This document shows, in pieces, positions 25,147-32,519 of a stretch of 64,000 nucleotides of DNA; the stretch's first letter is position 1; each line of letters begins with the position of its first letter. The position numbers and the translations under genes were made by a program. Source of the stretch: Sulfitobacter marinus (GTDB lineage Bacteria; Pseudomonadota; Alphaproteobacteria; Rhodobacterales; Rhodobacteraceae); the NCBI RefSeq assembly GCF_900116285.1, contig NZ_FPAJ01000007.1:62001-126000 (forward strand). The letters run 5' to 3'. The notes beneath the pieces were generated by a model. It was not told the DNA's origin. It ran no database searches and worked only from the letters and a program-made list of their open reading frames with translations.

Positions 25147-25725
25147 TCAGGCGGCCAATGCGTCAATGGCGTCGTTGGCGCGCGCCATCGTGCCGTCGGG
25201 GTCTTTGGCTAGCGCATCTGCGGAAACGATGGTGACGTCGGTCATGCCCATAAAGCCAAGAACAGTTTTCAGGTAGCTGGTGTTGAAATCCGCAGGGGAT
25301 CCAGCTGGAACGCCGCCCGATGCCATCGCGATGATCACGCGTTTGCCTTTGACCAGACCTTCGGGGCCGGTTTCGGTATAGCGGAAAGTCACGCCGGTGC
25401 GGGCGATCAGATCGATCCATGCCTTCAGGGATGCAGGCACGCTGAAGTTATAGAGAGGCGCACCAATAACGATTGTATCTGCGGCCAACAGCTCGGCGAC
25501 CAGTTTGTCGGATTCGATCAAAGCCTCGGCTTGCTCGGGGGAGCGGGCCTCGGCCGGGGTAGCGCGGGCAACGGCCCATGTTCCGGTGATTTGCGGCAGC
25601 GGTTCCAGTGCAAGGTCGCGCACGGTTACATCTGTATCGCCCAGCGTGGCGATGATGCGGTCGGTCATGGCGCGGGTTACGGAATCGGTGGTGTTGGCAG
25701 AGGAGTCGACGCGTAGAATAGACAT
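25147..25725 (-). CDS. azoR: FMN-dependent NADH-azoreductase/quinone reductase
   Basis: A 192-residue flavodoxin-fold protein of the AzoR family: MSILRVDSSANTTDSVTRAM holds the FMN phosphate-binding loop, and APLYNFSVPASLKAWIDLIA plus SGGVPAG are typical FMN-contact segments. These enzymes reduce quinones and azo or nitro compounds with NAD(P)H, often in thiol or quinone stress. It is divergent from a LysR-type gene that is the likely regulator. Confidence 0.93.
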   Translation of the reverse strand: MSILRVDSSANTTDSVTRAMTDRIIATLGDTDVTVRDLALEPLPQITGTWAVARATPAEARSPEQAEALIESDKLVAELLAADTIVIGAPLYNFSVPASLKAWIDLIARTGVTFRYTETGPEGLVKGKRVIIAMASGGVPAGSPADFNTSYLKTVLGFMGMTDVTIVSADALAKDPDGTMARANDAIDALAA

Positions 25726-25854
25726 GGGAGATGTCCCTTATTTTGAGTTTCTGTTCCCTGATCTAGATGCGCCTTGCACGGGCGGACGCAACTTGCGAAA
25801 ACCGCGTAGGATCTGTTCGATTTTGCACATATTTTCGTTTGAAAGGGTGCCGCA

Positions 25855-26739
25855 GTGGATAATTGGGATGAGATTAAGACAGCTTATCAAGTCGCGCGCA
25901 TGGGCACAGTGAGCGGCGCTGCCGAAGTTTTGGGCGTGCATCATGCCACCGTGATCCGCCATATTGATGCATTAGAGGCGCGCCTGTCCGTCAAACTGTT
26001 CCAGCGGCATGCCCGTGGCTACAAGGCAACCGAGGCGGGGGAGGACCTGTTGCGCGTGGCGCAGGCGACGAACGATCAGTTCAGCCAGTTGGCCAACCGC
26101 ATTAAGGGGCGCGGAGAGAGCGTATCAGGCGAGCTGGTCGTGACGTCCTTATTAGGGCTTGCCGATTGGGTCACGCCCTTGCTGGTTGAATTCCAAAAGC
26201 AGAACCCGGAAATTTCCATCCGTTTCCTGACTGGCGAACGACTGTTCCGGCTTGAGTACGGCGAAGCGCATGTGGCGATCCGCGCGGGCAAAGTGCCAGA
26301 GCAGCCGGACAACGTCGTGCAGCCCTTCAGGGCGCTTAGGGTCGGGCTGTTTGCGCATCGCAGTTATATCGAGGCGTTTGGCAAGCCATCGGGGGTCGAG
26401 GATTACGGAAACCACCGTTTTGTTGTTCACGACGACATGGAGAACCGCGCGCCGTTCTTTCAGTGGATGCGAGCCGTGGTGCCGAAAAGCGCGATGACCT
26501 TTCGCTGTCTGGATTCAAATGCGCTGACAACGGCCATTCGCAGCGGTGCCGGTATCGGGTTTGTTGGATACGAGGAAGTGCTGGATGATCCCGATCTGAT
26601 CGAGGTTCATCCGCAGTTGCCTGAATGGGATTCAGCACTGTGGCTTGTTACCCATGTCGATTTGCACCGAACGCCCAAGGTTCAGGCGCTGCTGAAATTC
26701 TTGAAAGACAGCGCAAAGGTGCAATCTGGTGCGGCCTGA
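25855..26739 (+). CDS. LysR-type transcriptional regulator
   Basis: A 294-residue LTTR with the N-terminal winged HTH (QVARMGTVSGAAEVLGVHHA and TVIRHIDALEARL) and a full LysR substrate-binding domain. The start is GTG 25855 with AAGGG seven bases upstream. It is divergent from azoR across 129 bp, so azoR is the probable target. The downstream DMT gene overlaps its end by 11 bp, suggesting co-transcription and possibly a shared effector. Confidence 0.9.
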   Translation: MDNWDEIKTAYQVARMGTVSGAAEVLGVHHATVIRHIDALEARLSVKLFQRHARGYKATEAGEDLLRVAQATNDQFSQLANRIKGRGESVSGELVVTSLLGLADWVTPLLVEFQKQNPEISIRFLTGERLFRLEYGEAHVAIRAGKVPEQPDNVVQPFRALRVGLFAHRSYIEAFGKPSGVEDYGNHRFVVHDDMENRAPFFQWMRAVVPKSAMTFRCLDSNALTTAIRSGAGIGFVGYEEVLDDPDLIEVHPQLPEWDSALWLVTHVDLHRTPKVQALLKFLKDSAKVQSGAA

Positions 26740-27619
26740 TATTCAGGGGCATCTGGCAATGCTCACGTTCTCGGCTTTGGTGGCGGGGGCATTTTCATTG
26801 GGGTCGATGTCGGCGAACATGATATCGCCTGCTGCGTTGAATGCTGCTAGGTTTGTTATTGCGGGGGCTGTGATTGCTGTTGCGGTTGCCGCGACGACGG
26901 GGATCACACGTGAAGCCGCCCGTGCGCCGTGGCGCTACGTGATATTGGGCGGGCTTTTCGCCGTCTATTTTGTGCTGATGTTCGAGGGGTTGAAAACTGC
27001 GCAGCCCGTTAGTGCTGCGGCGGTTTTCACACTCACCCCTGTCATTGCGGCAGGTTTTGGTTGGCTGTTGTTGAGGCAGAAAACAACGTTGCGGATGGCC
27101 TTGGCGCTGGCCATCGGTGCGATTGGGGCGCTTTGGGTTATTTTCCGCGCAGATATCGCCGCCCTACAACGGTTTGAGGTCGGGCGCGGCGAGGCGGTGT
27201 ATCTTATCGGCTGTGTCAGCCACGCGCTTTATACGCCAATGGTGCGCAAGCTGAACAGGGGCGAGCCTGCGGTGGTGTTCACATTGGGGACGCTTATCGG
27301 TGGTGGGGCGTTGATCTTTATCTATGGGTGGCGTGATGTGCTGGGCACGAACTGGCTGGCGCTGCCGCCTATCGTTTGGATAACGATCCTTTATGTCTCG
27401 GTGGCGGCGTCCTCTGCCACGTTTGTTTTGCTGCAGTTTGCGTCGCTGCGACTGCCCTCGGCCAAGGTGATGGCCTATACCTATCTGACACCAAGCTGGG
27501 TGATTTTGTGGGAGGTCGCGTTGGGCAATGGCACGCCATCGACGATTGTATTGGGGGGCGTGGGGTTAACGATACTGGCGCTGTACCTTTTACTGCGGAA
27601 TGACCAAGTTTTGACCTAA
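26729..27619 (+). CDS. DMT superfamily (EamA) transporter
   Basis: A 296-residue inner-membrane protein with about ten helices in two EamA repeats (GGLFAVYFVLMFEGLKTAQP in the first; ATFVLLQFASLRLPSAKVMA in the second). The start is taken as GTG 26729, overlapping the LysR gene; ATG 26759 is an alternative nearer the first helix. It probably exports a small metabolite. The substrate is unknown. Confidence 0.87.
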   Translation: MRPDIQGHLAMLTFSALVAGAFSLGSMSANMISPAALNAARFVIAGAVIAVAVAATTGITREAARAPWRYVILGGLFAVYFVLMFEGLKTAQPVSAAAVFTLTPVIAAGFGWLLLRQKTTLRMALALAIGAIGALWVIFRADIAALQRFEVGRGEAVYLIGCVSHALYTPMVRKLNRGEPAVVFTLGTLIGGGALIFIYGWRDVLGTNWLALPPIVWITILYVSVAASSATFVLLQFASLRLPSAKVMAYTYLTPSWVILWEVALGNGTPSTIVLGGVGLTILALYLLLRNDQVLT

Positions 27620-27703
27620 CGTGATAAATAAATAAACAAATTTGGGAACCGATGCGTTTGCCAAGGAGTTATCATCACGGAAAGTTAATAAAGGAATGGT
27701 TAC

Positions 27704-27781
27704 ATGCGTAGCATTATCTATCTAATCGGTCTGGTCGTAGTTGTACTTGCCATCTTGCGCTTTGCGTTTGGCATTATCTAA
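27704..27781 (+). CDS. 25-residue single-helix membrane peptide
   Basis: A frame of 26 codons, MRSIIYLIGLVVVVLAILRF followed by AFGII, with AAAGGA eight bases before the ATG. It is almost entirely one transmembrane helix with a single N-terminal Arg. Tiny proteins of this MRxIIYLIGLVVVVLAIL type recur in alphaproteobacteria. It stands alone between the DMT gene and a hairpin. Possible roles are membrane regulator or stress peptide, neither shown. Confidence 0.6.
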   Translation: MRSIIYLIGLVVVVLAILRFAFGII

Positions 27782-27794
27782 CTACATCAAGCAT

Positions 27795-27830
27795 GGCTCT
27801 TTCGTGTTATTACCTCGTCACGGAAGAGCC
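27795..27830. terminator. 12-bp hairpin between the 25-aa peptide gene and the ArsR gene
   Basis: GGCTCTTTCGTG (27795-27806) pairs with CACGGAAGAGCC (27819-27830) with one G-U pair and a 12-nt loop. It lies between convergent genes, so it likely limits transcription from both sides, although the flanks lack a clear T-run. Confidence 0.5.
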
Positions 27831-27838
27831 AGCAAAAC

Positions 27839-28195
27839 CTACTCCAACTCGATTGCTTCAGCGTTTGACGATTCCGCTTTAATCTCCGCTGCCAGAAACT
27901 TTTCAAAATCATCCAGATTTACCGGGTCAAACTGACCAAACCCTTGCATCCACACCGATGGCGACTGCAGTGCAGAGGGTTCAAGTTTGCACCACTTAAG
28001 GCGACCACGCTTTTCCTGCGCGATCAGGCCTGCCCGTTCCAACACGCCCAGATGCTTGGAAATCGCGGCAAGGGACATATCAAACGGCTCGGCGACATCC
28101 GTCACGGCCATGTCATCCTCTAGCAACATCGACAGAATGGCCCGACGGGTCGGGTCAGCAAGGGCTGCGAATATGGAGTCTAGCTGGGCGGACAT
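27839..28195 (-). CDS. ArsR-family transcriptional regulator
   Basis: A 118-residue winged-helix repressor: FAALADPTRRAILSMLLEDD, then VTDVAEPFDMSLAAISKHLG and VLERAGLI. No metal-binding ELCVCDL-type cysteine pair is present, so this is the metal-free ArsR subtype that is often paired with SRPBCC (AHSA1) genes. No SRPBCC partner lies here. A matching palindrome lies 66 bp upstream. Confidence 0.88.
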   Translation of the reverse strand: MSAQLDSIFAALADPTRRAILSMLLEDDMAVTDVAEPFDMSLAAISKHLGVLERAGLIAQEKRGRLKWCKLEPSALQSPSVWMQGFGQFDPVNLDDFEKFLAAEIKAESSNAEAIELE

Positions 28196-28261
28196 GGTGC
28201 TTCTTTGTTACCGGTTAAGGGGTGTGGATTAGCTTTCAGATATCCATAGCGGATCGGACCC

Positions 28262-28277
28262 TCAACCAAAAGGTTGA
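28262..28277. promoter_or_regulatory. Candidate ArsR operator TCAACC-N4-GGTTGA
   Basis: TCAACCAAAAGGTTGA is a perfect 6-bp inverted repeat around AAAA in the 254-bp space between the ArsR gene and the atp operon. CAACC/GGTTG palindromes typically precede metal-free ArsR genes, so autoregulation is likely. The rest of this space holds the atp promoter and no gene. Confidence 0.6.
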
Positions 28278-28390
28278 ATAACAATCAGGCGCGATTTCGG
28301 GCGGTTTTGACTCCGTGGCGGGGCTTTTTCATCTGTTTTGAATTTGCAAAATAAAGCAAAATCAATTGGATACACGAGTATTCAATCCTG

Positions 28391-28419
28391 TTGACTCGGC
28401 TGGGCAGTAAAAGTAGCTA
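28391..28419 (+). promoter_or_regulatory. Candidate promoter of the atpI-B-E-F'-F operon
   Basis: TTGACT (28391-28396) and TAGCTA (28414-28419) are separated by 17 bp, placing the start near 28426, about 24 nt before the atpI GTG. Confidence 0.5.
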
Positions 28420-28449
28420 AGCACCAACACATCCACGGGGATTTTTGGC

Positions 28450-28779
28450 GTGACCGATCCGGACCAACAGCAGCGACTAAAGCAGCTTGAGGCCAAGATC
28501 GCGGCGGCAAAGCAAGCGCAAGCACCAAAGCCCCGCGTGGATGAGCATTATTCTCAGGCATCGCTCGCCTGGCGGATGGTGATTGAGCTTTGCGCCGGTC
28601 TTGGGATCGGTTTTGGCATCGGGTATACGTTGGATTGGTTCTTTGGAACGCTCCCGATATTCATGGTGCTGTTTGTAATGCTGGGCCTTGCGGCTGGGGT
28701 AAAGACGATGCTCCGCTCTGCGCAAGAAATCCAGGAAAAGAAGATGGCCGAAACGGTCGAAGAAGATAAAGGGCCCTGA
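28450..28779 (+). CDS. atpI: ATP synthase assembly protein AtpI
   Basis: A 109-residue membrane protein: charged N-terminus ([19 protein letters not shown]), then two hydrophobic helices with the [18 protein letters not shown] motif. AtpI assists c-ring assembly. The start is GTG 28450 and the stop is one base from the atpB ATG. First gene of the F0 operon; the F1 genes are not in this window, the usual split arrangement in this group. Confidence 0.92.
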   Translation: MTDPDQQQRLKQLEAKIAAAKQAQAPKPRVDEHYSQASLAWRMVIELCAGLGIGFGIGYTLDWFFGTLPIFMVLFVMLGLAAGVKTMLRSAQEIQEKKMAETVEEDKGP

Positions 28780-28780
28780 C

Positions 28781-29539
28781 ATGGCGGCAGAAGCACACGG
28801 CGAAGAAGCGGGCGGCTTGGTTTTCCACCCGATGGATCAGTTCATCGTTAAGCCGTTCTTTGGCGATGGCGCTGTTTCTTGGTACACGATCACCAACGCA
28901 ACCGTTTGGATGGCTCTGGCTGTTCTGGCCGTGTTCGCCTTGCTGGTTCTGGGCACCTCAAAACGGTCGGTTATCCCGACACGCTTGCAGTCGGTAGCCG
29001 AGCTTGCCTACGGCTTTATCTACAAGATGGTCGAAGACATTTGCGGTAAAGAAGGGGTTAAATATTTCCCCTACATTATGACACTGTTCATGTTCATCGT
29101 ATTCGCGAACTTCCTTGGCCTGCTGCCAATGGCGTTCACGCCAACATCGCATATCGCTGTCACTGCGATCATGGCCTTTGCAGTATTCTTTGCCGTTACC
29201 ATTCTGGGCTTCGTCAAAAACGGCGCGTCTTTCTTGGGCTTGTTCTGGGTCTCCAGCGCACCGCTTGCACTGCGCCCTATTCTGGCACTGATCGAAGTGA
29301 TCTCGTATTTCGTGCGCCCGGTCAGCCACTCCATTCGTTTGGCGGGTAACATGATGGCTGGTCACGCCGTGATCAAAGTTTTCGCAGGCTTCGCCGCGAT
29401 TGCAGCCATCGCGCCTTTGTCCGTCGTGGCAATCACCGCGATGTATGGCCTCGAAATCCTGGTGTCCTTTATCCAGGCCTACGTGTTCACCATTCTGACG
29501 TGTGTCTATCTGAAAGACGCGCTTCATCCGCATCACTAA
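28781..29539 (+). CDS. atpB: F0F1 ATP synthase subunit a
   Basis: A 252-residue polytopic protein forming the proton half-channels. The essential arginine helix is seen in [40 protein letters not shown] and the C-terminal [15 protein letters not shown] are typical. It begins one base after atpI and is followed by atpE at a 67-bp distance, a gap that allows different expression for the multicopy c subunit. Confidence 0.97.
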   Translation: MAAEAHGEEAGGLVFHPMDQFIVKPFFGDGAVSWYTITNATVWMALAVLAVFALLVLGTSKRSVIPTRLQSVAELAYGFIYKMVEDICGKEGVKYFPYIMTLFMFIVFANFLGLLPMAFTPTSHIAVTAIMAFAVFFAVTILGFVKNGASFLGLFWVSSAPLALRPILALIEVISYFVRPVSHSIRLAGNMMAGHAVIKVFAGFAAIAAIAPLSVVAITAMYGLEILVSFIQAYVFTILTCVYLKDALHPHH

Positions 29540-29606
29540 CAACGGGCGTGGGTCATTCTGACCTGCCCCACTTCATCACCTCAATTCCATCGTAAGGAGA
29601 ATTCTC

Positions 29607-29843
29607 ATGGAAGGCGATATCGTACAAATGGGCGCATACATTGGCGCGGGTCTGGCATGCATGGGCATGGGCGGCGCGGCAGTCGGTGTGGGCAACGTTG
29701 CAGGCAACTACCTTGCCGGCGCACTGCGCAACCCTTCGGCAGCTGCTGGTCAGACTGCAACACTGTTCATCGGCATCGCGTTTGCAGAAGCCCTGGGGAT
29801 CTTCTCGTTCCTCGTTGCTCTGCTGTTGATGTTCGCCGTTTAA
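29607..29843 (+). CDS. atpE: F0F1 ATP synthase subunit c
   Basis: A 78-residue hairpin of two transmembrane helices that assembles into the rotor ring. The first helix is glycine/alanine-rich ([20 protein letters not shown]) and the second holds the proton-carrying Glu in [21 protein letters not shown] precedes the ATG in the optimal window, consistent with the need for many copies. Confidence 0.97.
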   Translation: MEGDIVQMGAYIGAGLACMGMGGAAVGVGNVAGNYLAGALRNPSAAAGQTATLFIGIAFAEALGIFSFLVALLLMFAV

Positions 29844-29929
29844 GCGTCAGACTGACACTTCCTTACGCTTCGGGCAGCGCGTTACGGCGCGCTGCCCAAG
29901 GGATTTGAACGTTTTGACAGGAGGCCACA

Positions 29930-30481
29930 ATGGCAACTGAACCAATTGATATGGAAGTCGCTGGCATGTGTGTCAACGAATTCGGCGGTGCCATTGGCAT
30001 GCCCCAACTTTGCGGCGAATGGTTCGGCAACCAGATCTTCTGGCTGGTCGTGGCGCTTGTTGCGATCTACTTCATTCTATCCCGGATTGCTTTGCCGCGC
30101 ATTGGATCGGTTTTGGCTGAACGCCAAGGCACAATCACCAATGACATCGCTGCTGCCGAAGACCTTAAGGTCAAGGCAACAGAGGCAGAAGCCGCATATG
30201 ATAAAGCGCTGATCGATGCCCGCGCCGAGGCGCACCGCATCGTTGCAGCCGCAAAAGCAGATATTCAAGCCGATCTGAACAAGGCAATTGCGCAAGCAGA
30301 CGCCGAGATCGCCGAGAAAGCTGCTGAATCCGAAAAAGCCATCTCTGAAATTCGCGCAAGCGCCATGCAAAACGTCGAAGAGGTGGCAAAAGACACCGCT
30401 CAGGCGATTGTGGCAGCCTTGGGTGGTTCCGCAGATGCGAAAACTGTTTCCGCGGCCGTCGAAGCCCGGATGAAAGGATAA
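29930..30481 (+). CDS. atpG: F0F1 ATP synthase subunit b'
   Basis: A 183-residue peripheral-stalk subunit with one N-terminal transmembrane helix ([20 protein letters not shown]) and a long Ala/Glu/Lys-rich coiled coil. It is the b' form found in photosynthetic and many alphaproteobacterial ATP synthases, where b and b' pair as a heterodimer. About 25 residues precede the helix, including two cysteines. An AGGAGG sequence lies before the ATG. It ends 3 bp before atpF. Confidence 0.93.
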   Translation: MATEPIDMEVAGMCVNEFGGAIGMPQLCGEWFGNQIFWLVVALVAIYFILSRIALPRIGSVLAERQGTITNDIAAAEDLKVKATEAEAAYDKALIDARAEAHRIVAAAKADIQADLNKAIAQADAEIAEKAAESEKAISEIRASAMQNVEEVAKDTAQAIVAALGGSADAKTVSAAVEARMKG

Positions 30482-30484
30482 GCC

Positions 30485-31045
30485 ATGCGTTTGACTTTCT
30501 CAGCTTTGATTGCAGGCCTGGTGGCATCACCGGCTTTTGCAGCGGGCGACGTTTTCTTTTCGCTGAACAACACAGACTTCATCGTGTTGCTCGCGTTCAT
30601 TCTGTTCATCGGTGTTTTGTTCTATTTCAAAGTACCTTCGTTGTTATCGGGCATGCTCGATAACCGGGCGGAAGGGATCAAGTCGGAACTGGACGAAGCC
30701 CGTGCCCTGCGTGAAGAAGCGCAGACACTTTTGGCCAGCTACGAGCGCAAGCAGCAAGAAGTCAAAGATCAAGCCGACCGGATTGTAACAGCTGCAAAAG
30801 CTGAAGCGACCGAAGCTGCGGATCAAGCCCGTGCCGATCTGGAGAAATCCATCGAGCGTCGTTTGGCCGCCGCCGAAGAGCAAATCGGTTCGGCACAAGC
30901 TGCTGCCGTGAAAGAAGTACGTGACCAAGCGATTGTGATCGCTGTTGCCGCTGCAAAGGAAGTCATCGCCAAGAAGATGACCGCCGCAGAGGGCAATGCC
31001 TTGATCGCAAGCGCAATCGCGGATGTAGATTCCAAGCTGCACTAA
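30485..31045 (+). CDS. atpF: F0F1 ATP synthase subunit b
   Basis: A 186-residue stalk subunit. The N-terminus resembles a cleavable signal (MRLTFSALIAGLVASPAFAA), which is common in this clade's b subunits. Then comes the anchor FIVLLAFILFIGVLFYFKVP and a long coiled coil. It partners with b' and links F0 to F1 through the delta subunit. Last gene of the operon, followed by a strong terminator. Confidence 0.95.
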   Translation: MRLTFSALIAGLVASPAFAAGDVFFSLNNTDFIVLLAFILFIGVLFYFKVPSLLSGMLDNRAEGIKSELDEARALREEAQTLLASYERKQQEVKDQADRIVTAAKAEATEAADQARADLEKSIERRLAAAEEQIGSAQAAAVKEVRDQAIVIAVAAAKEVIAKKMTAAEGNALIASAIADVDSKLH

Positions 31046-31062
31046 GCTTAGCTATCTTAACG

Positions 31063-31092
31063 AAAGGCCTCGGATACTCTCCGGGGCCTTTT
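31063..31092. terminator. Bidirectional terminator after atpF
   Basis: AAAGGCCTCGG (31063-31073) pairs with CCGGGGCCTTT (31081-31091) with one G-U pair and a 7-nt loop, ending in TTTT. It lies between convergent atpF and the FadR-type gene. Confidence 0.9.
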
Positions 31093-31117
31093 GCGTTTGT
31101 GGCTAGTTTTCTAAAGG

Positions 31118-31888
31118 TCAGTCTTGCTGCGTCTCGTGTTGTAGTCGTTGATGCGCAACAACTTCGTTACGCTCTGCCCGTTGCTGATCGCGTAGCGCGT
31201 TCTCCACATAGTTCAGATGTGCTTCGACAGCGGCGCGGGCGGCAACGGGATCACGGGCCTGAAGCGCATCATTGATCGCGCGGTGCTGATCCAGAAGGGC
31301 AGACCGCGTAGTGCGCTGTTTGAACATCACCTGCCGGTTATAGAACACGCCACCTTGCAGCAGGTCGTACATCGACCGCATCATATGCAGCATCACGACG
31401 TTATGGCTCGCTTCGATAATGGCCATGTGGAACTGCGCATCCAGCTGTGCTTCGTCCTCGGCTGCGCGGGTATCTTGGGCGGTTTCCATCTTGCGAAAGG
31501 TGGTGTCGACAACCTTTAGATCCGTGTCTGACGCCAAACGTGCCGCGCGTTCTGCGGCTAGGCCTTCCATGTCGCGGCGGAAAGACAGATAGTCGAACAC
31601 CGCCTCGTCGTGGCGCGAGAATAGTTCGATCAGCGGTGCCGAAAAGGCCCCACCGAGCACGTCTGCCACATAGACGCCGGCACCGGGTTTGGCGATCAGC
31701 AGTCCCGATTTGTCGAGCTGTGCAATCGCATCGCGCAGGGACGGGCGCGACACATCAAGCCGTTTGGCCAGTTCACGTTCTGCCGGTAAGCGTTCCCCGG
31801 GGCGTAATATGCCGCGCAGGATCAGCTGCTCGACCTGCCGCACGACGGCATGCGATAGCTTTTCTGACGATACAGGCTGAAATGGCAT
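31118..31888 (-). CDS. GntR-family regulator, FadR/PdhR type
   Basis: A 256-residue protein with the GntR HTH (LILRGILRPGERLPAERELA and KRLDVSRPSLRDAIAQLDKS) and a helical FCD ligand domain. Conserved FCD metal-binding positions may include the His of FHMAIIEASHN. The frame opens at 31912, but ATG 31888 (MPFQPVSSEK) keeps the GGTCA palindrome outside the gene. The FadR/PdhR/LldR subgroup usually senses carboxylic acids. The regulated genes are probably not adjacent, since the flanks are atp genes and a lipoprotein. Confidence 0.88.
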   Translation of the reverse strand: MPFQPVSSEKLSHAVVRQVEQLILRGILRPGERLPAERELAKRLDVSRPSLRDAIAQLDKSGLLIAKPGAGVYVADVLGGAFSAPLIELFSRHDEAVFDYLSFRRDMEGLAAERAARLASDTDLKVVDTTFRKMETAQDTRAAEDEAQLDAQFHMAIIEASHNVVMLHMMRSMYDLLQGGVFYNRQVMFKQRTTRSALLDQHRAINDALQARDPVAARAAVEAHLNYVENALRDQQRAERNEVVAHQRLQHETQQD

Positions 31889-31906
31889 GAAATGACCTCT
31901 CGAATT

Positions 31907-31923
31907 GGTCAAATTATATGACC
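31907..31923. promoter_or_regulatory. Candidate FadR-type operator GGTCA-N7-TGACC
   Basis: GGTCAAATTATATGACC is a perfect 5-bp inverted repeat around an AT-rich 7-bp centre, 19 bp upstream of the regulator's ATG. TGGTC-type half sites are usual for FadR/PdhR regulators, so autoregulation is plausible. Confidence 0.55.
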
Positions 31924-31994
31924 GGCAGGGGGCAGCGACAATATCTTTGTCAGTGTTTCACCCGCTGTTAATCGCTGTGGCGTACCGATTGGGC

Positions 31995-32402
31995 ATGAGA
32001 AACATATATTTGCTTGTCCTTATCGTTTTTAGCTTGGCCGCGTGCAACACAGCCGGCCCGCATTTCAGGGGGCTGACTGCCACTAGGGTTGCCGTTGACG
32101 GGTCCGTGTTTGATGTACGGGTTCGGGGAAACCTGGCCGAAGCGATGCGCATAAATTTCGAATACGCGCCCCGTTTAGGTCCGATCACGGATCGGGCTGC
32201 TTTTGCGATGTCTGCGGTCAGCGGCTGTGACGTGACGGAGGTGTGGGGCGATCAGGCATTGGCCACGGGCGTTCTGGCATGCCCAACCTCAGGCGCGCCT
32301 CGCGCAGTACGCCCACCCATCAAGTGCAGCTTGTCGGCCCAAACGCCGACCAATTCAGAAAATCCAGCGATGCACAGTTTGTCGTGTAATACCGGGATCT
32401 AG
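31995..32402 (+). CDS. Putative lipoprotein
   Basis: A 135-residue protein with a lipoprotein signal: MRNIYLLVLIVFSLAACNTA, lipobox LAAC, so the mature protein starts at Cys21. The frame runs back to 31905 without an internal stop, but only ATG 31995 gives a proper signal peptide. The mature part contains VDGSVFDVRVRGNLAEAMRI and two further cysteines. I do not recognise the family. It is divergent from the FadR-type gene and 117 bp upstream of smc. Confidence 0.7.
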   Translation: MRNIYLLVLIVFSLAACNTAGPHFRGLTATRVAVDGSVFDVRVRGNLAEAMRINFEYAPRLGPITDRAAFAMSAVSGCDVTEVWGDQALATGVLACPTSGAPRAVRPPIKCSLSAQTPTNSENPAMHSLSCNTGI

Positions 32403-32519
32403 CGCAATATCTTGTGGATAAGCGGAGACTACCCTCTTTCCCTAGCGTCTTTGGATTGACAGGACGCGATGCATCACGCCTACTTGCATGCATCTTGGGA
32501 ATCAGACAAGCGAGGGCAA

